Position numbers and translations under genes: made by a program
In this document: positions 10,701 through 23,471 of the stretch, piece after piece
Numbering within the stretch: position 1 is the stretch's first letter
How the letters are laid out: each line of letters opens with the position of its first letter
Origin: Neolecta irregularis DAH-3
Lineage: Eukaryota; Ascomycota; Neolectomycetes; Neolectales; Neolectaceae
Direction of reading: 5' to 3'
DNA: 51,144 bases
Assembly: GCA_001929475.1 (NCBI GenBank)
Contig: LXFE01000491.1
Span: 9,672-60,815 of the forward strand
The notes under the pieces: model-generated
What the model saw: only the letters and a program-made list of their open reading frames with translations
Database searches by the model: none
What the model was told of the DNA's origin: nothing

Positions 10701-13700
10701 TAGGATGGCACGGGAAGCAGCTTTTGAGATTAAATGTGCAAAACTCGAACAGGAAGCTACGGAGGGCCATATCGGACGATCCGAGTCTCGAGATGGAAGC
10801 TCCCGGCCGTCTTCTCGCCACAGCACTGGTCGTCGAAAGTCGATGCGATATGCGCCAGATCAAGTAAAAGAATTCACAGGAAGCGCGGTAATCAGTGTCA
10901 AAGAAGCCCGCAAAAAGCTCGATCGACATAATGCCCAATCTTGGGTCAAAAGAATAATTGCTTCACGACAATTTGTCCAGGAACATGTTGCTGAATCGCG
11001 GCAATGTCGATGGAGCAAAAGCGACTTCTCGGCTACAATGGATACTCGCGAAGAATTCCTCCTTCCATTGCCATCTCGACCTCCACTGCTTCATGCAATA
11101 TTCTCAAACGTTGACCTCCTCTTGGATCGACCTTCTTTTCCTCTCCAACAGCTTCCAGATTTTCTTCACGAGGTGGGTAAAGGGATGCCCAAGTCGACCC
11201 AATACACGCTTCTTGTACCTATGAACATTCAATGGACAATGAGTGAAGCAATCATCCATCTTAGCGATTTCCCGCTTCCCTTCGTGCATGTTCCAAAAAT
11301 ACATCCTTCACAACCCTCTCGACTTGTCGCATGGTCGTTTAGTAGCGATCTTGTTATCGCTGAAGAGTACGGTGGCCCCGATGCAACTGAATTCACCGAT
11401 ATAATGATCATTCCCCCCAATATTGGACGCAGAAGCTCCCCAGCCTTTAGCGTAAAGGTTCCCCGAACTGTGCCCCCAGTAAAGACCTATGCTACAATGA
11501 GCGTTGATATCAATTCTTTTGATGCTACACGGATCACATGGGGAACATCCCTGCAGCCATCTATCCAAGAAGTCATGCGGATAGTAGAATCCCTTTCAAA
11601 ACCACCGGAGGAAGCGTCTCAAAAACTCGGATTTTGGGATAAGATCCGATTAGTACTTCATACTCAGATAAATCTAAGATGGAAGGGCGATGGTGATTTA
11701 CAGCTGATATTGAAAGGTTTTAGGTCCCGATTTATATGTATTGACTTGCTTGTAGGTTCTCGTAATCCTTATGAAGTTATGGGGCACGGAGCAGGTTTTG
11801 TGAAATGTTGGCGTGGAAATGTTTGCTGGAAGATAGCCTGCGATCCCGACAGTCGGAAACTCGTCGTAGTTGAGAGCGACCAATTCATCCTTGCAATCCC
11901 CGACCTCACACATTTTGTGGACTTCTCCCTCGAACGGCTTGGAGAAGACGATGTAACGTCACGGGATAGTGTGTCGAGCATGAGTGCGACAACAATCCAC
12001 AAAGATTCTTTTTTAAAGATTATCATGAAACTTGCCGGTCGCGTTCGGTGGACAGCAGGGCTTTATTTGGAACAAGAATCTGTTCATGGTGAAAGAACGA
12101 CTGGAAACGTCAAGGATCAAGCTTTTAAACCGCATTACGAAATTCACATCAAGAACCCTGAGTACTCTGCACGATATCCTGTAGGTCTGGTTATCAACAC
12201 ATTCTAATGATAGGATCACGATGCCTATTTCGGATTTCGAAGTCATTATCTCCATGCCCACCTGGCTATCGAATGTCCAGTCGAGGAGGGTCTGCGAAAT
12301 GAAGACTCAAGCAGCTACAATGCTGTTCATCTGAGCCCGAAAACATTCTCACATTTCTCTGTCTGGTGGCAGCTGTTTTCGAGTGTCATGTCGATACCAA
12401 TTCGCTCAGGAAAGCTATTTCCCGCCACTCCTGAGTCTAAGAAATTTGGCAATCATCTTATGACGGTTAAATTTTTGCTAGACCTTGCACCGTTATGGCT
12501 AAGTCATATGTACAAGCATAAAGATATGGAAGACTGGTCTCGCGGAACTGTTACAGCAACCGGAATCAAAGCTAAAGTTGACCGTTTCTATCTCGACCTA
12601 CATCAACGCAAAGAAACACGCAAGATGATCTTGCCCGAACTGAGCCATGTCCGTACCATTCAACACATGCAAACGAATGTAGGGAAGATCGAAATCGATA
12701 CAATGGACCTTCGAGTTATTACTGCCGAGTTTGATGAAGCCAATGCCGACGATTTTCATCAATTCCAGCGCAAAAAGAAACATCGTGGTCAAAAGGATCA
12801 GCCCAATATGGGTGGCTCTTTCAAGCGTTCTCGCTTTGGGGTTCACGATGGCGACATGGACTGGATTGACATGAACGATTTCATTGAGCTAGATTGGGTG
12901 TTACCTCAAAAGGATCCAAAATGTACCGTTCTACCATTTGCACTTGCTCCAAAGTTCACATTTGATCGGCAAACGGATCATAAAGCACATGCAAGACCGG
13001 GTAAACTGTACACATCGAGAAGTCAGTTTGGGGATGAGCCATCCCATTTCTGTCTCATGGGCAAACACCAAGGTAATCCACGCTCCGGTTGAAATATTGA
13101 TCAAAATAGATTTACGCGAGGTTCAACGGGATGTGATTCAAACACGCCTGCTCGAAATCAAGGACCAAATCTCCAAGAATATTGAAGTCTTGAATTTACT
13201 GGAAACCCGTATTGCGTCTGAAAGCGATAACAGCGATCTTCGTAAACAAGTTGGTGCTTTAAAATTATCAATGTTCTAAAATCCTTAGTCAGAGATTACC
13301 GCAGATGAAAGCGCGATTCTGTTCGACAAGCGTACTTTTCTCGAAAAGCTTTTGAGAACTGCTACTTGGCCCGATAAAGAGCAACGAATACGTCTTGAAC
13401 ATCTTGTCCACGGGCTTCATAACGCATCGCCATCTCAAGATAAATTTGGTTTTGCTGAAGACGTTGATGAATTCAGCAATCGCTTTGGAATACACAACAT
13501 ACAGCTGAAATGGAACAACAAATTGCGAAATACCGTTCTTAGATACGCACACCAAGTCAACAAACGGCGAGGCCATATGTACTACATGTCTCAGAAAGCG
13601 GTTTCATTCATCGAAGGCCTTGTTAGAGAACAGCAAAAAAATAGCGAAATAACAGAGCTCCCGGATGACCGCCCTCGAACCACAAGTACCACAGCTTCGG

Positions 13701-16262
13701 ATGATACAATTGGCCAGTTCTTGCAAGATGCGCAAGCCTTTTTCCAATTAGAATGTCAAGAGCATAGCTGCCAACGACGTGGCGCTGTTGTCAGTGCCCC
13801 GAACGAAGATATAATGGGAAACCTTGCTGAAGAATACGAAGCTCAAAGCAATTACGTGGTGAAACTTTTAGCTCCTCAGATTCAATTGATGAGCGAGAAA
13901 AATCAAGATGTCGTTGTCATTTTATCTGCAGGCTCCATGGAACTCAAAGTGGTCGCTATTGTCGATAAAGAAATCCTTGACGATGTAAGCGGCCTCGTGC
14001 AGCAGAGATTTTCCGTGACGATGGAGAATGCACAGTTCTTTATAGCAGAAAGGGATGACTTTACTGATCCAAATGCACGTCTTCACTCGTCGAATAACTA
14101 CGGATGCAGCCTCGACAACGATATGTGTTGGCCACCATGGGTTCCCCTGGAGACTGTCCTCGATTTCCAGTCCAGACCTGCTTCTTTCTCACGTGTAGTG
14201 AGCAGAACAAATGCAACTTTGCGATACGACAAGTACAACAACTTGCGTCTAAAAGTCGATCGTCAAATCGACGAAAGCAGTCGAGACTCAGTAGGTCACC
14301 CTGCGCTATCCAGTAAGAGACAAGGGGATATCCTTTCTGTCAAATTTCCGGGTGTTGAAGCATTTGTCAATTCGTCGCAATACCGGGCTCTCACGCAAAT
14401 CGTGATGGATCTTCTCATTTACTCTGAACCATTTCACAAAGAGCAAAGCAAAAGGTTAGAAAAAATCATGTTGTCAACAGATTTTACCGACTTGGGAGGA
14501 GCTCCAGAAATGGTTGTTTCATTGCAAGAACAACTTCGACAACTTGAGGAAATCAAAAACCAGTTCCAACTCTCGCGTCATCTCGATCGACAGAGTTGTA
14601 TTGATCAGGTTACCCTCGAGTCGGAAATACATGATTGCGAAGAAGACCTTTTCTTTTTGATGAAGGCAATCACTACAGCTCAACAAAAATTGGAGGACCG
14701 CGAAAGGGAAAATTCGCCTTCTGTCCGTTGGTATATCTCTACTGAGGATCTGATTTGGCATCTCCTCGGAGAAGGGGATGCGCCGTTGGTCGATCTTCGA
14801 CTCAGCAAAGCTCGTTATGGCCGCGTGGATAATACTGATGGTTCTAACTTCAATATCGTTGAGGTCGATGAGATGCAAGGCACTAATCTACTCGAGAACA
14901 GTACATATCCCCAACTTCTTGACAAGTATGAAGGAAAGAATGGAGAGCCTGTTACAAGTCGTAGAAAGCTTGTTTCAGCTTACTGGTATATGCTCGAGTC
15001 TATCGGAGGAATCCCAATAATTAACCACTTCGAACTTGATTTGGCTCCCCTGCTGCTTCAGCTCGACCACAAGATTGCTAAAATCCTGTTCGCTTACGCA
15101 TTCCCCGAAAAAGATAGCGTTGTTTCATCGAATATAGGCAAGGAGAAGGAATTTGAGGACGAGGATGAGGATGACAGTGAGGCTGAAATACTCAGAATGA
15201 ATGGCGAACGTTACAAATTTCCCGGGAAGATTTCTCCAAACAGTGGAAGCGGATCTGCCTCTCCTGCACGGATTACCAGTCGTTCCTTTTTAGCTCCTTC
15301 CGATATAGGTGGTGAAAGAAAGGTTTCATCAGATGCCGCCTCTATCCGGTCTTCTAGATCCACTGCTTCAAAGCTTTTCCGGAGTGGAAGTGAACAAAAG
15401 ACCGAACCTAGTCAAGCAGATGACGTGACGAGCATGATGTCTCGTGCTTCTAATAATATTGCTCTTGTCAAAGCTAGAATTCCGAGATTTGTACTTTGCT
15501 TGAGCTACAAGGTATCATACCATAAAAGGGTGAAATTTAATTGGAAATAGGGTGCTTCGAAACGCAATTTTGTCGATTGTCAACAATTTGAGCTTACTCT
15601 TCCTACGATAGAGTACGCGTATAAGATGTGGTCATATATGGACTTAGCCCAGCATCTCAAGAAAGGTAAACTGTTGGAGAAGAACAGTCGCTAAATACTC
15701 TAGTTGTCACAAAGGCGGTCATCGGCCACGCTGGAACTTTCCTCATAGAGAAAGCACGTCGTAAGAAGAAACCCGAACCAGCGCCTCGTCGATTATTTAA
15801 GAAGATTTCGATGCAGTCAATGCAGTCAATGCGTTCGGGACAATCCAGCTACTCGAATGGAAGTGATCCGAGTGTTTCGTCTGAACGGCTTCACTCCCCT
15901 ATAGACGTATCACCACCTCCTAGCGTGCGTTCAGCTCTGAAATCTATGACCAACGCAACTACGATCAGACAATCTGATGAACGGGCTGTCATGTTTCCTA
16001 GACAAGTTACCTTTAAAGGTTCAGAGAACACTCTTGATCCCGCACAGAGTGGAGACGAAGGCGAGACGAGAGAGGTATGTTTTCATACACGAGGCACAAC
16101 AGTGATACGTAGAGTTTTTTGAGCAGGACACTTATAAACCTTCGTGGAAAACCAAATGATACTGACCCTGAAGAAGGAAAACTACACAGGGCGAAACTTG
16201 ACACCATCAAGTTCAATCGCCGAACTAATAACGCGAGCAGCGGATCTGAAAAAGACGAATGA
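7704..16262 (+). CDS. FMP27: FMP27/Hobbit-type bridge-like lipid transfer protein
   Basis: Eight exons (7704-8513, 8551-12180, 12214-13072, 13110-13249, 13289-15511, 15551-15665, 15704-16074, 16113-16262) give 2765 residues, within the usual range for fungal Fmp27. A single N-terminal membrane helix (residues about 5-27) anchors it, followed by the family start SLKGIHYSGYKGIVASARRI. Later blocks fit the Fmp27 chain: HAHLAIECP, FSVWWQLFSS, DWVLPQKDP, the coiled region around 13110-13290, IPRFVLCLSYK and the exon ending YMDLAQHLKK. The C-terminus is Ser-rich, then a basic segment. By family knowledge it forms a long hydrophobic groove at ER-plasma membrane contacts and moves phospholipids. All seven introns are 33-39 nt; the first ends in AAG, because the YAG at 8536 would break the frame. 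Confidence 0.92.
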
Positions 16263-16585
16263 CGCATTCATTTCTAATTTAAAATCTATCTTCTTATCCA
16301 TTCATTATATTCATTGTATAGCTACTTTGGCGTTCGGGATAGGAGGGAGAGATGGATGGATGGATGAAACTGTACCAATCGCTACATTCTAACGATCATA
16401 CGATCCTTGGCTGGTATTCATATACGGATCTTTTGAAAGAGTGGTAGTCTCGGGTGTTGAAGATCATTCTTTTGTCATACAAATCGTTCATTTCTATACC
16501 TGTTGAGGTCACTTCTCACATAATCTTAAGACAACGACTTTGTTTAAATTAATATATGCAGCTCCCTGACACCGACACAGTAGCT
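16263..16585. other. intergenic between convergent FMP27 and PFD1
   Basis: About 320 bp of 3' flanks for both genes. No coding or RNA gene seen. Confidence 0.5.
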
Positions 16586-17024
16586 TCAAGAATTCTGCCG
16601 TAAAATAGTATCAATATGCTGTTTTGAATTATGGCTTGTGATCTCAAGATTCTGAAGTTGCGACGAAAGTTTCCTGATATTCTGTTGACCTGCATCAATT
16701 TGAGACTGGAGGTCTGTCCGGATGTCAGAAATATCTGCCTTGATAAACCTGGACTAGTCAGTTGTGCCAATTCAAGAATATTACATCTTTCCAACCCCTG
16801 TATAAACATTATTTTCCACATTGAGGCCACAACATTGAGTCAGCGTAAGTTCTAATTGCCGGACTTCAGTTTCTTTTGATTGAAGCTGACTTTTGACAAT
16901 GAGGATTTTCTGACGAGATGATTCTTCCTGGATTTGGATCTCCTGAAGTAGCTATAGCATTAACGAGGGCTTATGTAACAGCTTAAATTACACGCTGTAG
17001 TGCTTCCTGCGACATGTTCGACAT
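16586..17024 (-). CDS. PFD1: prefoldin subunit 1
   Basis: Exons 17024-16992, 16951-16785 and 16748-16586 give 120 residues, the normal size of a beta-type prefoldin. The chain reads as two helical coiled coils around a short hairpin: SQEALQRLLQEIQIQEESSR at the start, NVYTGVGKMF in the hairpin and HNSKQHIDTILRQN at the end, matching Pfd1. The protein is one of six subunits of the jellyfish-shaped cochaperone that delivers actin and tubulin to CCT. Introns are 40 nt (after codon 11) and 36 nt. Without splicing the frames are broken, so the gene is easily overlooked. Confidence 0.92.
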
Positions 17025-17380
17025 TGTGCAAGGTGTTGATGAGTGGGATTGAAACGAGGCACAAAACTCACCACTAGCCCAAAAGTTAAATATTGAATAG
17101 ATACGCACAAAGGAAACTAGACGTCTTTCCACTACGAAGAAACAAAACAGTAGAATAGGCTTGTCTGAAGAAACAACAAAAAAAGGTAATGGAAGAGAAG
17201 ACAAATATTATATCCCCGTAATAGATTTGTAAAAAAACAACTTTGAAGAGATAAAAAGCCAAGAGGACCAATTCCAGGAGGAAACAGCTACCCTGCATAT
17301 ATGGGATACTGAACGATGTTGGGCATTCCTATAAAATAAGTCCTCAATATGCGCCTTTTAAGATAATATCCACTGCTGTT
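17025..17380. other. intergenic, PFD1 promoter and G beta 3' flank
   Basis: 356 bp between two leftward genes. It contains A-runs and no coding signal that I can defend. Confidence 0.5.
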
Positions 17381-18587
17381 TTAAGCCCATACTTTGAGCT
17401 ACAAGTTAGTGTTTAACAAACAAATTGTGCTATAATACCAAAGAATCCCAGGATCCTGTGCACAAACTTAGGCCATCTGTACTGACCCCAAGACAACTGA
17501 CTCGATTGTCGTGACCGGTGAGTACTCCAACACGATCGCCCTTCATTACATCCCAAACATTACAGTTGAAGTCATCGTACCCAGCAAAGAGTAATCGGCC
17601 GGAACCGGAGAAGGCAACTGAAGTGATACCGCAGAGTATGTTATTCGACTAAATTATCAGCTAGGTTCAAGTGGCATCTCCATACAGCATATTGATTCAA
17701 TTCTCGATCAGCCCGAAGATCAAACAACCGACAAGAAGCGTCATCAGAACCGGTTCCAAAGGCGTCACCATTAGGGAAAAACCTGGCTCATCAGAGGCAT
17801 ACTAAATTAAAAGTCCAGCATACTGTACTGCATTGATATCAGATTCGTGGCCAGTGAATGTCTGGACAACTTTTCCCGTGCGAATATCCCATATCTTGGC
17901 GAAGGCGTCACATGCGCCTGAAACGAAGATGTTCTGGTTGGCTGGATTGATGCTCAGACTCATCACGTCACCGAGATGATCAGTGAATTCAGAGACTTTG
18001 GTGCCTGAGTCGATATCCCAAAGCATGCAGGACATATCACCGCTTGAGGTAAGAATTCTTCGATCATTGATAAATCGGCAGCAAGAAAGGTATCCGGAAT
18101 GGGCTGAAAGTTCCCTCGAGACGCGACTTGGGCCATCCCGAGAAGTAAGATTATAGATGCTGCATATATTATCGAGGCCGCCGCATGCGACAAGGTTCCC
18201 ACTAGGAGCATATGCACAAGTCATGACCCAAGAAGAACGCAGCGGAATAGCATGGACCTTGTTTGTCGTATACGCGTCCCAAATTATTAATTTTCCATCC
18301 TGCGAAGCGGAAACGAGATGGCGTCGATCGGTTGCCCAGTGCATAGCATAGATCTTGGCGAGATGACCCTTGAGGGTCTTTCGGATCTTGATGCTTATCC
18401 GGGGTAGACTGTCGAGATCTTTGGCCTCGCTAACAACTAGAACAAGATATGTCAGTGATGTCCTTCCAGAGCAGGTACACGACATACTGGAAGTATCATT
18501 TAGCTCTTCTTTCTTCCTTTTGATCTTATCCTTTAGAGCTTCAGCTTCCCTGCGGCAAGCAGCGATTTTTTCTTGCACGTCGGCCAT
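17381..18587 (-). CDS. heterotrimeric G-protein beta subunit
   Basis: Exons 18587-18488, 18436-17824, 17782-17686, 17648-17439 and 17398-17381 give 345 residues. The N-terminal helix ([20 protein letters not shown]) is the coiled coil that pairs with G gamma. Seven WD repeats follow, including [50 protein letters not shown] and [20 protein letters not shown]. Conservation is very high across fungi, as expected for the beta subunit acting in pheromone, nutrient and developmental signalling at the plasma membrane. The last exon encodes only LKVWA after a 40-nt intron. The first intron is the longest in the window (51 nt); it is a multiple of three and stop-free, so retention would insert 17 residues. 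Confidence 0.96.
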
Positions 18588-19331
18588 TCAACTGAGATGT
18601 ATGCACTGTAAATATCAGAACTGCCGAGCTGGGAATGTGTGGTATCTTGGCAAGGAACAGAGGTCAGAGTAGTGTATGCTGTTGCAAAGGGGCTGGTCGA
18701 CGACAAGATTGCCGATAGAACAGCAGAATGTGCAGAATGGCAGCACCAGACCAGGATGGAGGTGGTTGTAATAGAAGATACGAGAAGGAGGCTAGGGGAC
18801 GTGGGGGAGGGGAGCAGAGGAGAGTGAAAGAGGTTGGGCTGAATCCGGCTGCTTCCCAAACAGCAAGGGCGCCTCTTGCAGTTTGCCATAAGCGAAAACC
18901 AACCTTCAGGTCGACTACCGCGTCGGTATACTGGAAAGCATATATACACACTGGCTCGCGCTGCGATTCCTGTAGATAATACCACAGCACAGTACATGCC
19001 CACCCCTGAAAATACCCGTATTTGAAGACAATGTTGCCCCCCCGAAACATTGTATCAAAAGATGGAGCAATTTCCGATGAATGATTGTGCAGACGCTTAC
19101 ATTTCCATTTCCCGGTAGATCTGCGCCCGGCCAGATCCGAAACCCGACCTTTTTCCATTCTACTCTTTTGCCCATTTCATTCTCCGCCAGTCACGCAACT
19201 GCCATATTATGTTCAGATCGCCGTCTCTGCGGACGGCAGTGCCGAGATTGCCTACCGCATGTCAATGTGCTCACAGAAGGCAATTGCGGTTCACTTCGTC
19301 TCACGCACATTCTGCCAAGCAATCGAGCGAT
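18588..19331. other. divergent intergenic region, G beta and small acidic membrane protein
   Basis: 744 bp that must hold two promoters. It includes a purine-rich G/A tract around 18750-18830 and a C7 run near 19036. No coding block or RNA gene recognised. Confidence 0.5.
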
Positions 19332-19897
19332 ATGCCGTGGCTCATCGGCTCGGCGATTTTTGCTGCTGCTGGCGTACATTTCATGTGATTGGATTCCATT
19401 TGATGCGGTAGGTCGGATACCTCCTTCGACCGCAGTCGTCCAGCAGTAATAAACACTCCACCAGCCATGCAAAAGACAAGATCGGGGAGGTTGTAAGAGA
19501 GCAACATCATCAAACATCTAGTGGCGATGAAACCGCTACCGACTTGGCAACACAGACTGAAAATGAAGAGAAATCAGAACCCACCGACGGTGAAGAGTCG
19601 ACATCAGATGAAGAGAACGATGAGCCCGAAAAATCCACATCTGATGACCATGTGAGACAGGCCTGAATATCCCTTCTTATCATACAGCAACACACAGATA
19701 CCAAAAATTCAGAGAAACAAGGTGGTCTCTCCAATGACATGTACCAACCCTTCTGCAAGGATACAAACATCAATAGGACTAACATCAAAAAAGAGGGTGG
19801 CAAAGTTGAAGTATCCCCCGGCGTCCAGAACCCTCAAAAGGAATTTGGCACGATTGAAGCCGAAGATAGAAAGGATGAACATAAAGATGAGAAGTAG
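19332..19897 (+). CDS. small acidic protein with N-terminal membrane anchor, unknown function
   Basis: Exons 19332-19373, 19412-19651 and 19688-19897 give 163 residues. A single hydrophobic helix opens the protein (MPWLIGSAIFAAAGVGYLL), followed directly by Arg-Pro and then a Ser/Asp/Glu/Thr/Lys-rich tail (for example EEKSEPTDGEESTSDEEND). The tail has no further hydrophobic segment. Two introns of 38 and 36 nt keep a continuous open frame, and their size and signals match the neighbouring genes, which supports a real gene. The shape suggests a signal-anchored protein of the ER or a mitochondrial membrane with a disordered charged tail. I do not recognise the family. Convergent with RAD5, 82 bp away. 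Confidence 0.65.
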
Positions 19898-19979
19898 AAT
19901 GAGATTACAGTCGTGTGTGGGCACAGCCCATTATTCCAGACCGGTACCAGAGTAATTACATAGAAATGCAACCCTCGAT

Positions 19980-22900
19980 CTACTCGAATAACAATTTGAT
20001 ATTCTCCAATGTTTTCAGTTTTCTTTCGTCGTTGGTCATACTCAACGAACTAGCCACAAAGTTTTTCCGGTCCTGGATAACCAACATCCGCTCTTCGATA
20101 GAATCTTTAACAATGAATCTGACAATTCTGACATTTTCAGTTTGTCCCATTCTATGTATCTAAAATCAGATATTGCAACAAACCGCAGATACCCGATCAA
20201 TTGCTTGACTCTCTGTTGCAAAATTCCAGTATGGATCCATCATGAATGCTCGACTCGCCGCAACTAGATTTAATCCAACGCCCCCGGCTTTTAAACTTAA
20301 CAGTAATACCAAATTCCCTGTATGGCTTTTAAACTGATCGAGAACTCTAGTCCGTCCTTTCTGATCTATACTCCCGTCTAACCTCACATACTTTATGCCT
20401 TCCCTAAAATGTCATATTCTCACGCATATTACCGGGATAAACCGTTTAAACATATGTTCAATAGTATTCAAAAACGAAGTAAACTGACTAAACACAACGC
20501 ATTTCGTACCAGGTTGGGTCCTTCGAATAGAAATTAAATGACCCAACAGTGCATTCAGCTTCGCCGAAGAATAGGAATTAAATCGACGTAGACTGACATT
20601 TCCCAGGGTCTGAGTTCCTTCAGGATCACAGCGGATAACGCTATACAAGTCGTTTTCAGTGTACGGTTCCCGGCATTGAAAACAACTAGTAGGTTCGCCT
20701 TTTTCTTTTTGAGTCTGAGATTTAGCTTTCGAGAATAAGAGTAGGAGACCTCGATGTACCGCAGAAAACAGGGTTTACAAGCCATATGCCAACATGGGGT
20801 GATAGTCTCTTCCATGATCGGTTCAAAACAATACGGGCATTCATCAAGACTCCCCTGCTTGATTTTCTCAATGACCGCGGTTCCAAATGTATTTTTATCC
20901 GCTTTATCTTGGCTGTTGAAATTGGCAACAAGGTTTGACAATGCAGCATCGTCAATCAGTCCGTCGTCGTTTGGTGCAACGTCTCCATCGTCAATTGTAT
21001 CGACAGTCTGTTTAACGAGACTAGGATGATCGCAACATTGACGCAATCGAAGAATCATACTCAAAATCGTGGTATAATTCTTCAAAATCGTTCCAGCTTT
21101 TACATTTGCAGTAAATGTCTGCTTGGCTCGGGTATATATTAAATCGTAAATTTCCCGTTCCTTGGATGAAAGTTCCAAGTAGTCCTTTTCGATTACTTTA
21201 TCGGGTAACACAACGATCGGATTTCCGTTTACATCTTTCATATCTTTGGTCCGTCGAAGGACTAGCGGTTCGAGTACAGTCTACTGTTAGTAGATAACAA
21301 AACGTATATTTACCTGAACGACATCCATCGCACAAAGGTAATCGCCACTTTCAAAAGGAACAGTAATAAACGTCCTCCAATACGAGAAATGTCCCCAGGG
21401 CTCGATTCCAAGGAAATTAACTAAACTGTACAAATCCTCCAATTTATTCACAATTGGAGTTCCGGTCAAGACCCACCGACGTTTAGCTTCAAGGTGATAA
21501 CATGCCCGTGCAGTTTTACTGGCCCGGTTTTTTATTAAATGTGCTTCGTCAAGTATAATCCGGAAAAACTCGACAGCAAATAAACCAATTTGATTTCTCG
21601 GTGACTTCTCTGTATCAAGTTTACTCCATTCGGATTGGACTACACCATAACTAGTGATGACGACGTTTGGCGCAGACTTTCCGGTGCACAAAACTGAAAG
21701 ATCGACATGTTTATCATTTCCATAGTACACCAATACAGAAAGCGAATTTCCTCTTGATACAGCTTCTGCTTCTGATTTCCACTGGGATAAAAGTGACATT
21801 GGGGCTACTACTAGTGTTGTATTAGAGGCGAATTTAACACCTGGGGTAGACGATGTATAGTCTAATTCGGTGCATCTAACAAGGTGGATGAGACTGTACT
21901 TGGTTAAAGAACGTTGGCAGGGTATACCTCAGCATTTCAATAGTTTTTCCCAGACCCATTTCGTCTGCTAGAATTCCTCCTTTACAAGCCTGAGTAACAG
22001 CAGGAAACTCTAGACTCAATTCACCTCAAGATTAGATGGCGAGAGGTAGGTAGAACGAACCTGAATAGGGATTCATGTAGAATTTGGTTTCTCCTTTATG
22101 AACGATTTCGCTGTCATTCTGGTCTCTTGTGGGCCAATGATATTCCTGCCAAAGGGGGTGCATACTGACCGTCTGTCTCGCAGAATCGTCTTGCATCTCC
22201 TTGTGCGACATCCAGTAAAGGGCTTGCTTCTGATAATGCCGCAGTTGGAATTTGAAGGTTGAAGGAGGGTCAGCGGTAGGCATTTTTAAATCGAATAATT
22301 GAGCTTTCTTGTATAGTGCGTCGAGTTGATCGCTTTCAACTTGTTTGCCACCATCTTCATCCTCTTCGGAGCTATATATTTTGTTGTCTAGTGGTTTCTC
22401 TGGGGTTTTCTCGACTGCGATGACTTGAGCTTGTGAAAAATTTCCTGATTTGGATGGTTCCAGGTTGATTTGATTGAACAATTTGAGGATGGCAAGTCGA
22501 CGAGCTTTGAGAAGATGATCTTGATTAGTACCTGTATCAGATGGATGCTGAAAAGGATGTTTTTGATCGGTTTTTATTTCAGGACGTTTCTGATTTATTT
22601 TAGGGCCCTCCTGATCAGTCTCTCTTTCCAACCGATGCTTCTGATCCATATTCTTCTGATCATTCTCTCTTTCAAAAGACCGATTCTCAATCCCAAATGC
22701 ATTTCGAATGACAAAGCAACGAATTTGTATAGCAAGACAGTCTGCAACGGCAAGTAATTCAGGTGAGTATATACAAATTCCATCAAATTCGCATATTCCA
22801 AGATCGATTAAAGTAGATATTAAGCCAGCCCACTCTGTAGCCAACTTAGCGATTTCTTTTCCTTTGGAATTTATGATTCGTACGACAGTATTGGTTTTTA

Positions 22901-23471
22901 GAGAGGTGGATGGAAATAAACGTTTGGATGAAGATGAGTTCAACGAATGTGTTTTGCCCGAGGTTTGTTTAACGAAAATGGGTCGTTCGATTTTTACGAT
23001 ATCGCCTGCGGCAATGAGGTTTCTGCCAGAGGTTGTTGCGATGGCTTCGCAGCCCAGACAGCCTAGGTATTTTCGCGTCCATGAGCAAGAGGGTGTAGCG
23101 GGCCGAGTGGGTATAGGTGAAATGCCGGGCTGGGGTTTATTGAATGCAAGTTTGGCTTGCTGGTGTCCAATTTCTTTTGGGTAATTCTTGTAAGATCCGT
23201 CGTAAAAGTAGTTTATGGCACGTGTGATATTTCCATCCGACATTTCTTTGAGGAGTGCAATAGTGGAAGGGGAGACATGGCTGCCTAGAATTGCTGGGAG
23301 TGCTGAGAACAGGAGCGGTAATGTGTGATCTTTGGCGGGAGGCGGAGGGATAGGAGAGAGGTTTCTGGATGTTTTGTTCTCTGGAGGCAGCTCTTCTTCT
23401 GGGCGAAAGAAGCGCAGACGTTTGGGCGGGGGAGCTGCCGGGTCTTCTGGTGGTGGTGTTTGGTTGGTCAT
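19980..23471 (-). CDS. RAD5: RAD5/HLTF-type SNF2 helicase and RING E3 ubiquitin ligase
   Basis: Seven exons (23471-22061, 22024-21928, 21893-21314, 21280-20750, 20714-20443, 20403-20193, 20159-19980) give 1093 residues. After a Pro-rich start comes a UBA-like helical stretch and a HIRAN domain from about residue 131 (RKYLGCLGCEAIATTSGRNL). The ATPase core has ADEMGLGKTIEML (Walker A), LDEAH (Walker B) and WVLTGTPI. A C3HC4 RING is inserted between helicase lobes (ECPYCFEPIMEETITPCWH, later CFQC), then the C-lobe LSLKAGGVGLNL and HRMGQTE. The HIRAN-plus-RING order identifies RAD5, not RAD16. It polyubiquitinates PCNA for error-free damage bypass and reverses forks. Introns are 33-39 nt; the first must end in GAG. 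A degenerate charged repeat interrupts the region after HIRAN. Confidence 0.94.

Noticed and set aside
19980-23471. Assignment as RAD16
   Set aside because: The N-terminal HIRAN domain and the position of the RING finger fit RAD5/HLTF.
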